From Cycas panzhihuaensis (taxonomy: Eukaryota; Cycadophyta), in contig CM041465.1 in assembly GCA_023213395.1 (NCBI GenBank), forward strand, positions 40,803,741-40,867,740: DNA of 64,000 nucleotides. The letters are read 5' to 3'. This document shows positions 1 through 11,516 of the stretch, one piece after another (position 1 is the first letter of the stretch; every line of letters starts with the position of its first letter). The notes under the pieces are model-generated. The model searched no databases, had not been told where the DNA came from, and saw only the letters and a program-made list of their open reading frames with translations. The position numbers and the translations under genes were made by a program.

Positions 1-337
1 GCAAGGCATATACCTTGGATGTTTGACACTTGTCAAACATCCAATGCTTTAGGTCTCTCCTTTCACTCTATATATTGAAACCTCTCCTCATTGTTCTCAT
101 ATAGAGTTGGAGTTGTATTATTATGCTGCCAATTTGCTAATCAAACTACTATTCATTTGGAGGTTGGACCAATTCCAACTCCTCATCTTTGGTACATTTT
201 TGCTCTCTCTTCATGCTTGATCTTGCTCATGTTTGATCTCATAGTTTTATTCTTAGTCTAGTTTATTTGCTTTCTAGAACTAGAGTGAATATAACTTCTA
301 GATCTTAGGATTGTAAGGCCATTTGGCCATTTCTACA
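1..337 (+). repeat. 3' part of a C4-family LTR (window-edge element)
   Basis: This stretch is the reverse complement of the LTR seen at 51482-52026 and 58580-59124, so it is an LTR of the same copia family in + orientation. About 337 of the usual 545 bases are inside the window. It ends with CA (336-337), and the next bases fall directly into the RT gene of copia C0. It is therefore the right end of a solo LTR, or of a 3' LTR whose element lies upstream of the window. A 12-base inverted repeat with a 2-base spacer lies at 17-42. The duplicated target should be ttcga (338-342), with its partner outside the window. Confidence 0.8.
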
Positions 338-1593
338 TTCGAATAGTGATTGCACTGGCAACGCAAAACAACTGGAAAATTTACCAGTTGGATGTCAAAA
401 GTACCTTTTTAAATGGAGATCTGGAAGAAGAGGTCCACATGCGGCAACCAGAAGGCTACATCAAGCAAGGACAAGAGCATTTGGTATGTAAGCTTAAAAA
501 GGCATTGTCCGGATTGAAACAAGTCCCCAGAGCTTGGTATGCTAACTTGGACAAACATTTGTCTCAAAATGGCTTTCACAAATGCAATTTTGATTCCAGT
601 CTCTATGTAAAAAGAAATGATGGAAAAATCTCAATCATTGTTGTTTATGCTAACGACATGATTCTCACAGGAGACGACACCAAATCTATCTCAAATATAA
701 AGAGTCAGCTGGAAAAAGATTTTGAAATGACAAATTTAGGCTCCTTGAACTACTACCTGAGAATAGAAATTGGGCAAAACAAAGAATCAATTACACTTTC
801 ACAAGGCAAATACATCAGAGATTTGATAGTTAAACTTTAGATGGAGAACTGCAATGAATGTGCAACTCCTATGGAAGTGAATTGCAATCTAGTCCTAGAT
901 GAAGGAGAACCTACATTCGATAACACTCTTTACAGACAGTCGATTGGAAGCTAGATTTATCTCACTGCCACAAGAACTAACATTTCACATTCAATAGGTT
1001 TGGTTTCCAAATACATGCAAGGCCAAAAATGAGACATTGGAAGGTTGCCAAAAGGATACTCAGATACCTAAAAGGTACTGTAGATCTTAAACTAGTATAC
1101 AACAAAAAGAAGTCAACACAATTTATTGGGTTCTATGACTCTGACTAGGCAAAAGACAGAGAATAGGAGATCTGCCAGTGGATACTATTTCTTTTTGGGC
1201 TTAGCTGCCATTTCCTGGTGCAGTAAAAAGTAACCAACAATTGCCCTCTCATCAACTGAAGCAAAATATAAATCAGCAGTCAACGCAACATGTGAAGCAT
1301 TCTGGCTCAGACAACTGTCAATGGACATGAATCAACTGCAACAAGAGCCAACGACTTTATTCTGTGATAATCAAAGTGCAATAAAGTTGACTAGAAATCC
1401 TATTCTATATGCACGAACAAAGCAGATAGAAGTACACCATCACTTCATCCAAAAAGAGGTGCAAAGTAAAGAGATTAATCTAACATATTGTCCCACAGCA
1501 AGTTGGGTTGTAGATATTTTAACAAAATCTCTTGGCAGAAACAAGTTTCAAATTCTCAGAGAGAGAATAGGACTAAAAAGGATAAAACATTGA
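338..1593 (+). pseudogene. pol: Ty1/copia C0 pol remnant: reverse transcriptase and RNase H
   Basis: Translated pieces match the copia RVT_2 reverse transcriptase and the following RNase H. The RT core runs from about 343 to 840 and carries QLDVKSTFLNGDL and the GLKQVPRAWY block. The catalytic motif reads Y-A-N-D (646-657) instead of YVDD, so the enzyme would be dead. In-frame stops and shifts follow between about 838 and 1320. The RNase H end (1321-1593) keeps the FCDNQSAIKL, ARTKQIEVHHHF and DILTK blocks. The 5' half of the element is not in the window, because a C4-type LTR sits in the RT gene at 337/338. It closely resembles C1 but has a different LTR. Confidence 0.88.
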
Positions 1594-1600
1594 GAGAGGG

Positions 1601-1836
1601 TGTTAGAGTATAATGTTTTATCTTAGAATCATTAAAGAAGAAGGGTAATGTAAATAAGTGTTCATTGTACTTAATACACATGTTTGGTTATAATAAACCA
1701 CGTAACGACTACAAAGTTTGATGTATAAAAAGAGGACTTCTTCACATAATAAAACATTGATTTTTCCCTCCATCTATCTAAGAAGTCTGATTTTTAATAC
1801 AATCGATCACATTGATTACACTTGGATAATTTTACA
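1601..1836 (+). repeat. 3' LTR of copia C0
   Basis: A purine-rich tract (gagagaggg, 1592-1600) directly precedes TGTTAGAG, the usual arrangement of polypurine tract and LTR start. A TATA-like box (tataaaaag) lies at 1724-1732. The right end is uncertain: candidate ...ACA ends are at 1820, 1836 and 1858. No second copy is in the window, so the length cannot be confirmed. Confidence 0.6.
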
Positions 1837-1858
1837 ATGGACTCTGGGATCTTTTACA

Positions 1859-2454
1859 ATCCCCCAAACGGTACATCCAACCCATTGGTTGTGACCCTTC
1901 AATATTCACACCTTTTGAATTAACATTAATTAATCACATTTAACATGTGGCTTACTATTAACTGTCATGCTAACAATATTAATAAACACACTACCCAAAG
2001 CAATCAACCATTCCTGTCACCTTTTCTTTATAGCTTCATTGTACCAATATTACAAACCAATGCCTTTGGTGTTGTAACTGAGATTTCTTGGCCACTACAT
2101 GCAAAATATTCCATGTGAATTTGACTGGCCTTCAAAGGACTAAATTCACAAGTCACCTCTATACCTTGTTTCCTTGATTGTTTTTTTTTTTTAATTATAC
2201 TGTTTTATTCCTCCTGGGCAACATTTTCCCTAGTAAAAAGAAAAGAAAAACAAGCAATTTCCAACCTTCCTCCAGCGAAAAAGCCAAAAGCCCTCCTATA
2301 CAAATTATTGCAGACATGCAAAATTGTCTTAAAATAGATTTGACTAAGGTCTATGAAGAGAATAGCCCATTTGTGGACAAGTTGAGGATATTTGAATTAC
2401 TGTAGGTAGGATATGCGGTAGAAACAATGCATACCCGTAATATTTTAAACAATG
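1859..2454 (+). pseudogene. H1 part 1: 5' part of the K-family extra ORF
   Basis: From about 1930 the bases align with 59940-60436, the uninterrupted K copy. The coding part (about 2240-2454) gives a lysine-rich start followed by IDLTKVYEENSP and VDKLR, matching IDLSKVYEEKNPSMDKLR in the second copy. An ATG is present at 60236 in that copy but is lost here. The reading frame breaks at the C1 insertion and resumes at 7762. The function of the protein is unknown; see the entry at 60236-62980. About 1859-1930 holds nothing I recognise. Confidence 0.7.
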
Positions 2455-2656
2455 TGTTAAGAGTAATGTTTTATCTAGGCATTATTGTACTACTCTAATG
2501 CTTCTTTATGAGGGTTATGTGTCATTCCCTCGTTCCTCCACTTGTGACAAGTGGCACACATGCATCCAACCTTGTCCAAGGCTCATGTAATTCATATTGT
2601 ATTTATAGAGGTATTTCCCTCATTAATGATATGAAACATTCATTGAGAGTTTTACA
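2455..2656 (+). repeat. 5' LTR of C1
   Basis: It begins TGTTAAGAG and ends TTTTACA. A TATA-like box (tatttatag) is at 2600-2608, and the U3/R boundary would lie shortly after it. About 8% of positions differ from the 3' copy. Confidence 0.93.
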
Positions 2657-2668
2657 TGGTATTAGAGC
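2657..2668 (+). promoter_or_regulatory. Primer binding site of C1 (initiator tRNA-Met type)
   Basis: The bases tggtattagagc start immediately after the LTR. They match the plant initiator tRNA-Met primer site tggtatcagagc except for one base. The 2669-3395 leader that follows has no recognisable coding content. Confidence 0.85.
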
Positions 2669-3395
2669 AAGGTTCTCTAGTTAAGACAAGTTCAATAGGG
2701 ATCCAAAGAGAACAGTCTGATATTCATTTTTTTTAGGGTTTCTGAGAGAATCTGAAGGAATTTTCTAAAAAAATCTTAAGGAGTCTTGTTATTCTTTAGC
2801 CTGCAAAGCAAAGCAAACATTCATTGTTCAAAGTATGCAGACAAAGTTGTACGCACAAAGCGCGGTTTATGAGACCATTTTTTCGAAGTGCTTAGAATTT
2901 GCTAAAAGTTCACCAGCAAGTATGTTTTAAAGAGGTCATCATCTTTCCCTAAAGGACCAACTCAAAAATTGCATGATTTAAGGTTGTTTTGACCAGTTTT
3001 CAGTGGGTGCAGGTTTGGAAAGGAGATTGTAGATTTCTCTCATTCTGCTCAGACGTTCCAAGTAATACTCGTCTTGAAATCTTCCTCTCTTTGAGACGAG
3101 TCTATTGATATCAATTTTGAAGTGGTTTGATAAAGATTTGGAAAATTATAATCTTTTTTCTCAAAAAAACCTAGCGGCTAGTCTAGGATTTTAGCCTAGA
3201 TTCTACTCAATTGAGAAAAGTTTCTTTAATTTTTTTTATAGATTTGGAATCTACATTTCGAGGGCTACATTTTGCACCCATTTTTTTGGTGATCCATACA
3301 CCTACAAAGTTTTGTGCATTTCCATACAATGCACGGTCGTACAGCCTAAAAGTGTAGTCTCAAGGTTTTGACTACTTAGTTTCACAAACCTGAAA

Positions 3396-4142
3396 ATGGT
3401 TTCTTCAGTAGTTACCCTCAGTGAAGCAGATAAACTTACAGAAACAAATTTTAGCATTTGGGAAATTAAAATAGGACTTCTAAGAACAAAAAATGCATGG
3501 AAAATCGTAATCGGAGAAGAAAAGAAACCCTCTGATATTGTTGATTTAATAAGCTGGGAAGAGAGGGACAACACAGCCACTGCCATTCTCAAACTCTTAA
3601 TTCCAGACTCTCTTTTGTCCTATGTAGATGGTGTAGTTACTTCTCCGGAAATCTGGAAAGTGGTAACTTATCTATTCAATTAAAGGAGCGAGGCTAGAAT
3701 AATTGCCCTTAGAGATCTGTATAAACTTAGAACGAGAGAAAATCAGCATGTTTCTAATTTTGTTGTAAAAGTAAACAATGTCAAAAATAATCTTATTATA
3801 GTTGGAGATAAGATTACAGACAGAACTCGTTCATCTAGTAGTAAATAAACTGCCTAAATCATTTGATAACATGGTCAATACTCTTACAAGAGGAGGTCAA
3901 ACTGATAATATGACCTTTGAGGCTTTAATAGGACATATGCTAAACCAGAAGCACAAAAATAAAAGATATAAAAAGAAGTCAAAATTGAAGAAGTTTTTTT
4001 GTCAAAACTCAACTTGAGCAGCAGATGACATGGGCAAATTACTCTTTACGGATGTAGTAGAACACCTCTAGCAGAAAACAAAAATTGGATAGGCTTTGGA
4101 GGTTGTTGGTCAGAAGGAAGAGACCGAACAAGATCAATCCCC
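3396..4142 (+). pseudogene. gag: C1 gag (UBN2-type capsid) remnant
   Basis: An ATG at 3396 opens a frame with the layout of plant copia gag: an N-terminal ETNFSIWEIKIGLLRTKNAW block, then SWEERDNTATAIL, then the helical region. A stop at about 3681 and a shift near 3790 break it. The frame resumes at 3802 with VNKLPKSFDN and LTRGGQ, typical of the second half of UBN2 gag. The protein would form the particle coat. The start follows from the conserved block close behind it. Confidence 0.85.
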
Positions 4143-6006
4143 TTGAGAGATTACAGAGTCTGCTTTAACTGTGTAAGGCTAGGTCATTTTTCAAGTAGCT
4201 ATGTGTATTTGATGTATGCTATCACTATGGACAGTCTGGACATTTTCCTTATCCATGCCCACAAAGACATGCATAAATTTAAAGAAGGAAGTAGGTTACA
4301 GGTCATTACAGCAAAGAACAGGATACAGTGGAAGATGAAGTGGAAACAGCCTTTTGTCACTTTTGCCACTAGTTTCAATGCAACAGATGATTGGTATGTT
4401 GATTCAGGAGCTTCTAATCACATGACAAGCAGAAGAGCATGGTTTGAGACCTTAAAACCATACCCTTCTAAGCTAGTCAACAATTATGCTCTTTACATTC
4501 AAGGAATTGGAATAATTGCTGTAAAAATTGATGGAAAGGTACAAAGAATTGGAAATGTTCTTTTTGTTCCACGAATGAAAAAGAATTTGTTGTATTTGTC
4601 TCGGTTAAGAAAAAAGAAATTGAGGATTGTATTTGATGAAAATATATATTCTTTCATTCTAAACGTGAAAAGGAATGGTGTTGTAATTGCAGAAGGGATA
4701 GAAAGCAACAATCTCTATAAGTTGCTTTCTATGCCTGTTATACCTGAAAGTGGTCATATTATGTCTAAAATTGATGTAAACTCTCTTGTTGTTTCTAGTT
4801 GTAATGATAATGAAATATGGCATTTGAAGTATGGGCATATCTCAAATGATAGGTTAGAACTGTTAAAAAATTCTAACATGGTGGATGGACTACCAACTGT
4901 ATCATATAATTCTTTTGTGTGTAAAGGTTGTATGATGAGAAAGCAGCACAGGACTTTGTTTCAAAGAAGCACATGGTGTGCACAAAACAAATTGGAATTA
5001 GTCCACACAGATCTCTATGGACTCATCACACCAAGTTCTTTAAATGGAGCTTGGTATTTTCTTACCTTTATTGATGATTTTTCTAGGAGAGCTAGGATAT
5101 ATTTCTTGTTTAGTAAATCAAAACCATTTGATCGCTATAAAGAATTCAAAGCAAAATCTAAATTAGAAAGCAACAGTAAAGTTAAATGCATTCACTCTGA
5201 TGGTGGAGGCGAATATATGTCGAAAGAATTTCATTTCTTTTGCAAAATACATGGAATACACAAACAGGTGATTACACCTTACTCACCACAATCAAACTAT
5301 GTAGCAAAACGAATGAATAAGACTATACTGGAAATGGCTCGTTGTCTAATTCAAGACAGACAAGTTACCAAAGCATACTGGGCAGAAATTGTAATATTGT
5401 AGCGTACCTAATAAACAGGAGTCCAACACAAGCTTTGCATAAGGTCACACCAGAAGAAGAATGGACTGGACAAAATCCAAATGTAAGTAACCTCAAAGTT
5501 TTTTGTTGCGAGGCTTATGTTCATATTCCAGATAAAAAATGAACTAAGCTTGATAACAAAAGTATAGAATGCATAATGATAGGATTTAACAATAGATCAA
5601 AGGCTTACAGGTGTATAGATCCTAAAACCAATAAGGTCTATATTACCAGAGATGTGATCTTTGATGAAAATCTTGAAAGAAATCAAAGAACATGTTAGGA
5701 GATAGAAACAACATTGGAAACATATGTTGCTAAACCCATATCATCTTCTCCTACTGAAGATTCTAAAATCACTTCAGAAACACTGAATCTAACAATGAGA
5801 ATTTTGAAGGGAGATCTCCGGAGAGTAATCAAGTTAGTCCTTCTATCGAACAAAGTATTCCAGAAGAGGAAGAGCAAAAGATTACATCTGAATAACAAGC
5901 TAGTAAGATTCCTTCAAAGAAGATACCAAAATAGTATCTCAAAACAGTTGAAGAAGCAAAAGGAAATGTTTTTTAGCACAGAACAAGATCTCAAAAACAT
6001 CAAGCA
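4143..6006 (+). pseudogene. pol: C1 zinc knuckle, protease and integrase remnant
   Basis: The nucleocapsid knuckle near 4161 reads C-x2-C-x4-H-x4-Y, so its last cysteine is lost. The aspartic protease site is DSGAS (from 4401). The pre-integrase zinc region keeps H-x-x-x-x-H (HLKYGH) and C-x-x-C (CKGC). The integrase core keeps VHTDLYG and HSDGGGEY, but the block normally read as G-V-A-E-R is V-A-K-R, so the third catalytic acid is replaced by lysine. Stops and shifts occur after 5400, 5540 and 5695. The tail (5714-6006) is linker-like and badly shifted. Confidence 0.88.
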
Positions 6007-7540
6007 TTGGCTTGTCTTCTTGAACCTAATACATATGAAGAAGCAAGCCAACATTCCGAATGGAAAACAGCAATGGATGCTAAAATAGCAACAATTGCAA
6101 AAAATGAAACCTGGAAACTGGTTGAACCTCCTGCAAACAAACCCATTGTCAATTGTAAATGGGTTTACAAGGTAAAAGAAAAATCCAATGGAAATTGAAA
6201 AATATAAAGCAAGGTTAGTTCCCAAAGGATACACTTAGACCGCTAGTATAGATTATGAAGAAACATTCTCACCAGTAGCTAAACTAAACACTGTGAGAAC
6301 TATAATTGCTTCAACTGCTCAACAAAACTGGAAAATTTTTCAACTTGATGTGAAAAGTGCTTTCTTAAATGGAGACTTGAAAAAGGGTGTATACATGCAT
6401 CAACTAAAAGGCTATGCAAAATTAGGACAAGAAAATCTTGTATGCAGGTTAAAGAAAGCCCTGTATAGGCTAAAACAAGCACCAAGAGCATGGCATGTAA
6501 AATTGGATAAATATCATGTTCACAATAACTTCCATATGTGTGAATCTAATCCAAGTTTGAATGTGAAAATCAATAAGGGTTTGATATCTATAATAGTAGT
6601 GTATGTAGATGATATGCTCCTCACAGGAAGTGATATAGATTCAATTACATCTATAAAAAGCCAATTAGAAAAAGTCTTTGAAATGATTGATCTAGGAATG
6701 TTACATTATTATCTCGGAATTGAGGTAACTCAGTTGAAAGATTCTTTTATCTTATCTCAGTCCAAATACATCAGAAATATGTTGAAAAGATTCAACATGG
6801 AAAATTTTAACAAATGTGCCACACCTATGGAAATAGGCTGTGTGTTAAATCATGATACAGATGGTTAGCTAGTGAATGCAACCACATACAAACAACTAGT
6901 TGGAAGTCTAGTATATCTCACTATTAGAAAACCTGACATCTCTTATTAAATTGGAGTAATTTCCAAATATATGCAAGACCCCCAGATATCACATTGGAGT
7001 GCAACAAAGAGAATACTCAAATATTTAAAAGGAACAATAAATTTGGTTTTAAATTATGTAAGGATTGATACCATGCAGCTAACAAGTTACAGTGACTCAG
7101 GTTGGGCAAGAGATAGAGCGAATAGAAAGCCTACAACAGGATATTGTTTCTCCTTGGTTTCAACAGCAATATCTTGGAGTAGCAAAAAATAGTGCATAGT
7201 TGCCTTTCCCTCCACAAAAGTCGAATATAAGTCGATAGTAAGTGCAACCTGTGAAGCTATCTGGATTAAATAGTTACTGAAAGATCTAGATCAAAAACAG
7301 AATATTCCTACCATTTTGTTTTGTGACAATCAAAGCACAATTAAGATGACCAAAAATCCTATTCTTCATGCCAGAACGAAGCATGTAGAGGTTCATCATC
7401 ATTTCAAAAGAGAGAAGGTTCAAAATAAGGAGATTGAGTTGCTACATTGCACATTAGATAAGCAAGTTGCTGACATATTTACAAAACCTCTAAGCAAGGA
7501 TAAATTCCAATTCTTTAGACACAAACTTAGAACTAAATAA
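6007..7540 (+). pseudogene. pol: C1 reverse transcriptase and RNase H remnant
   Basis: The linker block (EASQHSEWKTAMDAKI) is followed by the RT core from 6293, with QLDVKSAFLNGDL and the catalytic YVDD at 6602-6613 intact. Stops occur near 6197 and 6868 and a shift near 6950. RNase H pieces follow: the TSYSDSGWARD block (about 7080-7115), where the first catalytic aspartate is kept, then FCDNQS and HARTKHVEVHHHF (from about 7319). A stop at 7538-7540 ends the frame just before the polypurine tract (about 7549-7559). Confidence 0.9.
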
Positions 7541-7559
7541 ATAAAACATTAAGAGAGGG

Positions 7560-7761
7560 TGTTAAGAGTAGTGTTTTATCTAGGCATTATTGTACTACTC
7601 TAATGTTTCTTTATGCGGGTTATGTGTCATTCCCTTTTTCCTCTGCCTGTGACAAGTGGAACACATGCGTTCAACCCTATCCAAGGCTTATGTAATTCAT
7701 ATTGTATTTATAGAGGGATTTCCCTCATTAATGATATGAAGCATTCATTGAGAGTTTTACA
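7560..7761 (+). repeat. 3' LTR of C1
   Basis: It is the same length as the 5' LTR and preceded by the polypurine tract aagagaggg. It ends TTTTACA, followed by the target duplication caatg. Confidence 0.93.
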
Positions 7762-8508
7762 CAATGTGCTTTCAAACTCAACAAAAGTAAATAGATAATA
7801 TTCGACAAGAATGACAAGCCCTTCTGCCCCCTTACCCTTGAGCATTTTCAAAAGATCATGTGCCTTCTGGAGCCAGATGTGGAACTCCAACTAGAGGAGG
7901 TAAGGCAATTCATGAAAGAGAATGATTCGTTGGATGGGACCATTTGTTCCTCGATGGAAGGAAAGGCACAAATTGTCTCAAATAAAAAGACATATCCTAC
8001 TAAGTCTTTGAGACGCAACAAGAAGATTGGGGCATATTTACTAGCCAAGGTATTCGGTAAAAAAGTAATGCCCTTCTAGGTCAATTCACCATAGAGGTCA
8101 ATTTTCCTTTTCTCTAGTAATCATACATTCAATTAGGTTGAGATTATTAGTGGATAAATAACTGAATAGCTCTAGGGGATTAATTCTGGAGATAATTTTT
8201 ACATGACAGCTTACCTTTCAGGTGCAATTATCAACACCCTCTACTTTTGGAAGATATTTTCTCGAAATAGACAAAACTATCAAACAAGAAAGCCCCATAA
8301 GTTTTTGGTATCCAAAGCTATGGATAAGTAAATACAAAAAGTATTACTCCACAGTAGTTGATGATTTTATCCATCAAATCAACTTATGTATTGGAATAGG
8401 GTTTGATGATTGGATAACTAACAGTACTTGAAGTTGGTTGGCAGGAGAGAGAGAGAGTCAAAATGGTGATTATTACTTGGACCAACGGTACAGTACAATC
8501 TAACTTCA
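7762..8508 (+). pseudogene. H1 part 2: middle of the K-family extra ORF
   Basis: The bases continue the reading broken by C1 and align with about 60437-61181. Recognisable translated pieces are CLLEPD, MKENDSLDGTICSSMEGKAQ, VSNKKTYPTKSLRRNKK, then PISFWYPKLWISKYKKYYST and DDFIHQIN, each with a close match in the second copy. Several stops and shifts are present. The alignment stops at 8508, where element X begins. The function is unknown; see 60236-62980. Confidence 0.75.
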
Positions 8509-8557
8509 TGAAGGAAGTAGCATTCATGCCAACTTCCACCCAAGATTTAATCACACA
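8509..8557 (-). repeat. Left LTR fragment of X
   Basis: About 49 bases match the start of the right LTR (from 18916) with only a few differences, and then the match ends abruptly. The rest of this LTR is missing or replaced. Confidence 0.65.
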
Positions 8558-8558
8558 A

Positions 8559-9525
8559 TGTGTGCTCCGATCTATCTGTATTCCAATATCATCACAACAC
8601 CCAGATAGAATAGTCACAAGTAACACCAAATTAGATGCAAAACACGATATTATTAAGAATAGGGAACTACGTCTAGTGCTTTCACAACCAGACGTAAACC
8701 CAGACAGTACACAAGAGTTATAGTTGCCGCGTTGCGCCTTAATACAACAAAAGGATCTATCTACAAGTATGTACACATACCCACATACAATAAACACAAC
8801 CATCACTAAATCGACTCCCTCTCTTTCTTTTATGCAAAAAATGATCAATTAACTACCGTTCATTACATATAAAATAGTATGACGATTCCACAAAATAGAT
8901 TCGATTGTGAACAAGATGACTAGTTGCGCTCACTTGTGCCGAACTACAATCTAATTGCAACTGTGGCATCAACTACAATCTGGTCGCAACTTCGGCATCA
9001 ACTAAGATATGGTCACAACTATTGCACCAACTGCGATCTGGTCGCAACTGCAATATCAACTGCAACTTGGTCGTAAATGTTGCTCCAATTGTGATATGGT
9101 CGTAACTATTGCACCAACTATGATCTAGTCATAATTGTCGCACCAATTGTGATCTGGTCGCAACTGCAATGTCAATTACGACCTAGTCATAAATGTTGCT
9201 CCAACTACAATCGAATCACATTGTGGCATCAACTGCAACCTAATCGTAACTGCGACTACAACTATGACCTAGTAATACTTGTTTCCAATCGAGTCTTGAC
9301 CAAAAATTATGTGCACACAACTTCACCCACACACATCTCCCCTGTCACAATTCCAACGAGTGCCCTCACTCGTTCAAATTTTCAAAAAAAAATTTCCTCT
9401 CCCTAAGTTTTGAACTAAAATTGCTGAGCTTCCTCTCTATCCTTGTGCAACTTGTTCATCGTTTGTTGCACATATCATCATTTCTCACACATACACCAGA
9501 TCTGGCTGCACAATTGTGGGGCGCA
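8559..9525 (-). repeat. Probable 3' LTR of gypsy G4 with an internal tandem array
   Basis: The left edge reads TGTGTGC, like the inverted LTR ends of G1. The right edge (gcgca, 9525) is followed by a pyrimidine run (acccctttag) that would be the polypurine tract on the minus strand. From about 8930 to 9290 there is a degenerate array built on caact-gyratctggtcgyaactg, the same flavour as the gtgcaacca repeats in the G1 LTR. No partner LTR was found, so both boundaries are tentative. I see no coding content. Confidence 0.45.
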
Positions 9526-9599
9526 CTTGTACCCCTTTAGATCGATAATAATCAAATAAAATACCAACATCTCGTAGGACGTCCAATTGTATTAAGGTG

Positions 9600-11290
9600 G
9601 GTTTTTGTCTAGGATGCAACTACTCAATTACTTCAGTAAGTTCATTGTTCATTTGTTCAACCATACACAAGTTTTAGCCAAATCTATAAATTTTATTCCA
9701 AAACTTATTGGCGTGCATGGCTTCCTTCTGTTTCTCCAAAATCCAAGCTCTCAGCTTATATATAACCTCATGCAACCCAAGGGGATGTCTTGTTTAAAGA
9801 TTGCTTTAGATACCTACATCTAGTGATCCACAGCATCTATGTCCACCCAATCCATAATAAAATTCTTTAGAAAGTCTAAATGTGCTTCGATGGTGGCCAG
9901 TTTCTCCTCCAATTTCTATACTCGTTGCATTTCTGGCAAAAGTCTCTTAGTCCTCTGCTACAGTTTGATCACTAATTGTCAAGTGACCCTTGCTAAGAAA
10001 GATGTCTTCTATTGTGAAACATCTTGAGGATCACAAGACATTGTCTCCAAGCCCTTTTCCAAAATGTCATTAGAAGGATCAAACTCAATTTTCGTAGGCT
10101 GACTATTTAATCTCTCCAAAATTTCTTGCCACCTCTTCTCTGCAGCCAACTTTCTCCTTTTATGACATTCCTCCTTGATGCATTTCATTACTGGCAGTGT
10201 GGTTGTCTGCAACTGTTCTGCATGCCTTTCAACTTCTTCCTCTACAACGGTCAGGTCTTCTCCCAGCTTTTATTTCCCTTTTCTAATTTCCTCCTCCTTC
10301 TGTCTCTTTATTTCCTCTTCTTTTCTCTTTTGACTCTGAACCTACACCCTGGTCCAAACCCACAAGGTCACCTCTTCTCATGATTTCTTTTCTTCTTCTT
10401 CTTCTTCTTCCCCCATTGGAGACGATTGTGGGTTTTTGACATGCCACTGCTATTGAATCCAAATCTTCACCTTCTCGTGCAATCTAGCCAACAACATTGA
10501 ACCACACCCTCATTCCCTGTTAAACAGTTCAGTCCATTTTGCTAGCATGGATTGTCCCTCATCTACCATTAGAAGCTTAATACATGGACACTGAGAGAAC
10601 AATAAATCCTGGAGCAAAGATGAGTAAAAGAACATGATGGAATGCATAGCATTTCTTATACTATCCAGATTTTTCAAAAATCTATTAGAGACAAATTTAG
10701 CCCAATTAAATTTTTGGCCTTTTGTAACCTTTATCAACATAGAACGCAAGTGACTTGGAACAAATAGACTTTTTTGGCCTAGTATACCTTTGATAAATAA
10801 AAAATGAGCAACCCATCGCATTTCATCAGAAGAAATTCTTATAATCTGAATTCCCGAACTAGAGATGTCAGACTCTTTTGCTCCAATCTAACATGCTGCT
10901 TGTTCCCTAGAAATCTGCTAATCCGTAGGGATGTCTAGTCCTTCATTTGGTTATCCTATTAGTTGTGCAATCGCTTCAGGCGAGCAATCAACTAAGAAAA
11001 GTCATTGAGCTATTATCGTGCTTACAACCGTCAAAAAATTGAAGACGAGTAGAGGAACACTGACCCAGATATATTGTCCAAATCCTATAGCTATCACGTT
11101 TTTCTTCCGAAGGCCTTTCGGTGGCATTTCTGACCACTGGTTGTGAATCTATTCATCATCTAATTTGCAAAGGCCCACCATAAATTGCTGCAAGTCCCTG
11201 CATTCCATTGCTTGCTCCAAACTTCTCTTGATGCATCGCACTTGTCTAAAATTGAATATTAACATAGTCAAAGTTGAAGTTTCCTTCAAC
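9600..11290 (-). pseudogene. G4 extra ORF downstream of integrase (aORF) remnant
   Basis: Read on the minus strand after the integrase, the translated pieces line up in order with the G1 extra ORF at 45102-46752. Shared blocks include PNEG, QISRE-AA, SSGIQI (SGIRI in G1), the FVPSHLRSM block (FVPTNLRTM), FNWAKFVSNR (LNWANFVAGR), SQCPCI (SQCPDI), and near the C-terminus ILEKGL followed by CDPQDVS. The longest open piece is 10510-10821. It sits where Athila elements carry an env-like ORF, but I see no clear signal peptide or membrane segment. Function unknown. It is heavily broken. Confidence 0.72.
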
Positions 11291-11516
11291 CATACAGACT
11301 ATTAATAGTCGATAAGAAATGGAAATTTCTTAGGGTAATGAATTGATAAGACACTTATCTTGTGGGTAGTAATGATGACTCATCGTGACTGTTGTTTCTT
11401 GTTGCATCTAATCATCATATGTATAATTGCCTTGCTTGCAATTGCATCATATTAAATAACTGCTTTTAACCATTTTGATCGCATTCGTTAATCCTCCTCG
11501 AACATTGCAACCAAGA

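Larger units (their letters stand above)
2455..7761 (+). mobile_element. Complete but degenerate Ty1/copia element C1
   Basis: The element has two 202-base LTRs (2455-2656 and 7560-7761), a primer binding site right after the left one, a polypurine tract before the right one, and gag-PR-IN-RT-RH between them. The 5-base target duplication caatg is perfect (2450-2454 and 7762-7766). The flanks rejoin into a sequence that is uninterrupted near 60436, which gives an independent empty site. The LTRs differ at about 16 of 202 positions by my count, so the insertion is old. All coding regions carry stops or shifts. Confidence 0.95.

Noticed and set aside
9605-10383. + strand frames between 9605 and 10383
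   Set aside because: They are antisense shadows of the G4 extra ORF; the same kind of shadow appears on the minus strand of the G1 ORF at 46377-46577.
10383-10412. ctt microsatellite
   Set aside because: It lies within the coding remnant of the G4 extra ORF (poly-Glu/Lys on the minus strand) and is explained by its acidic stretch.
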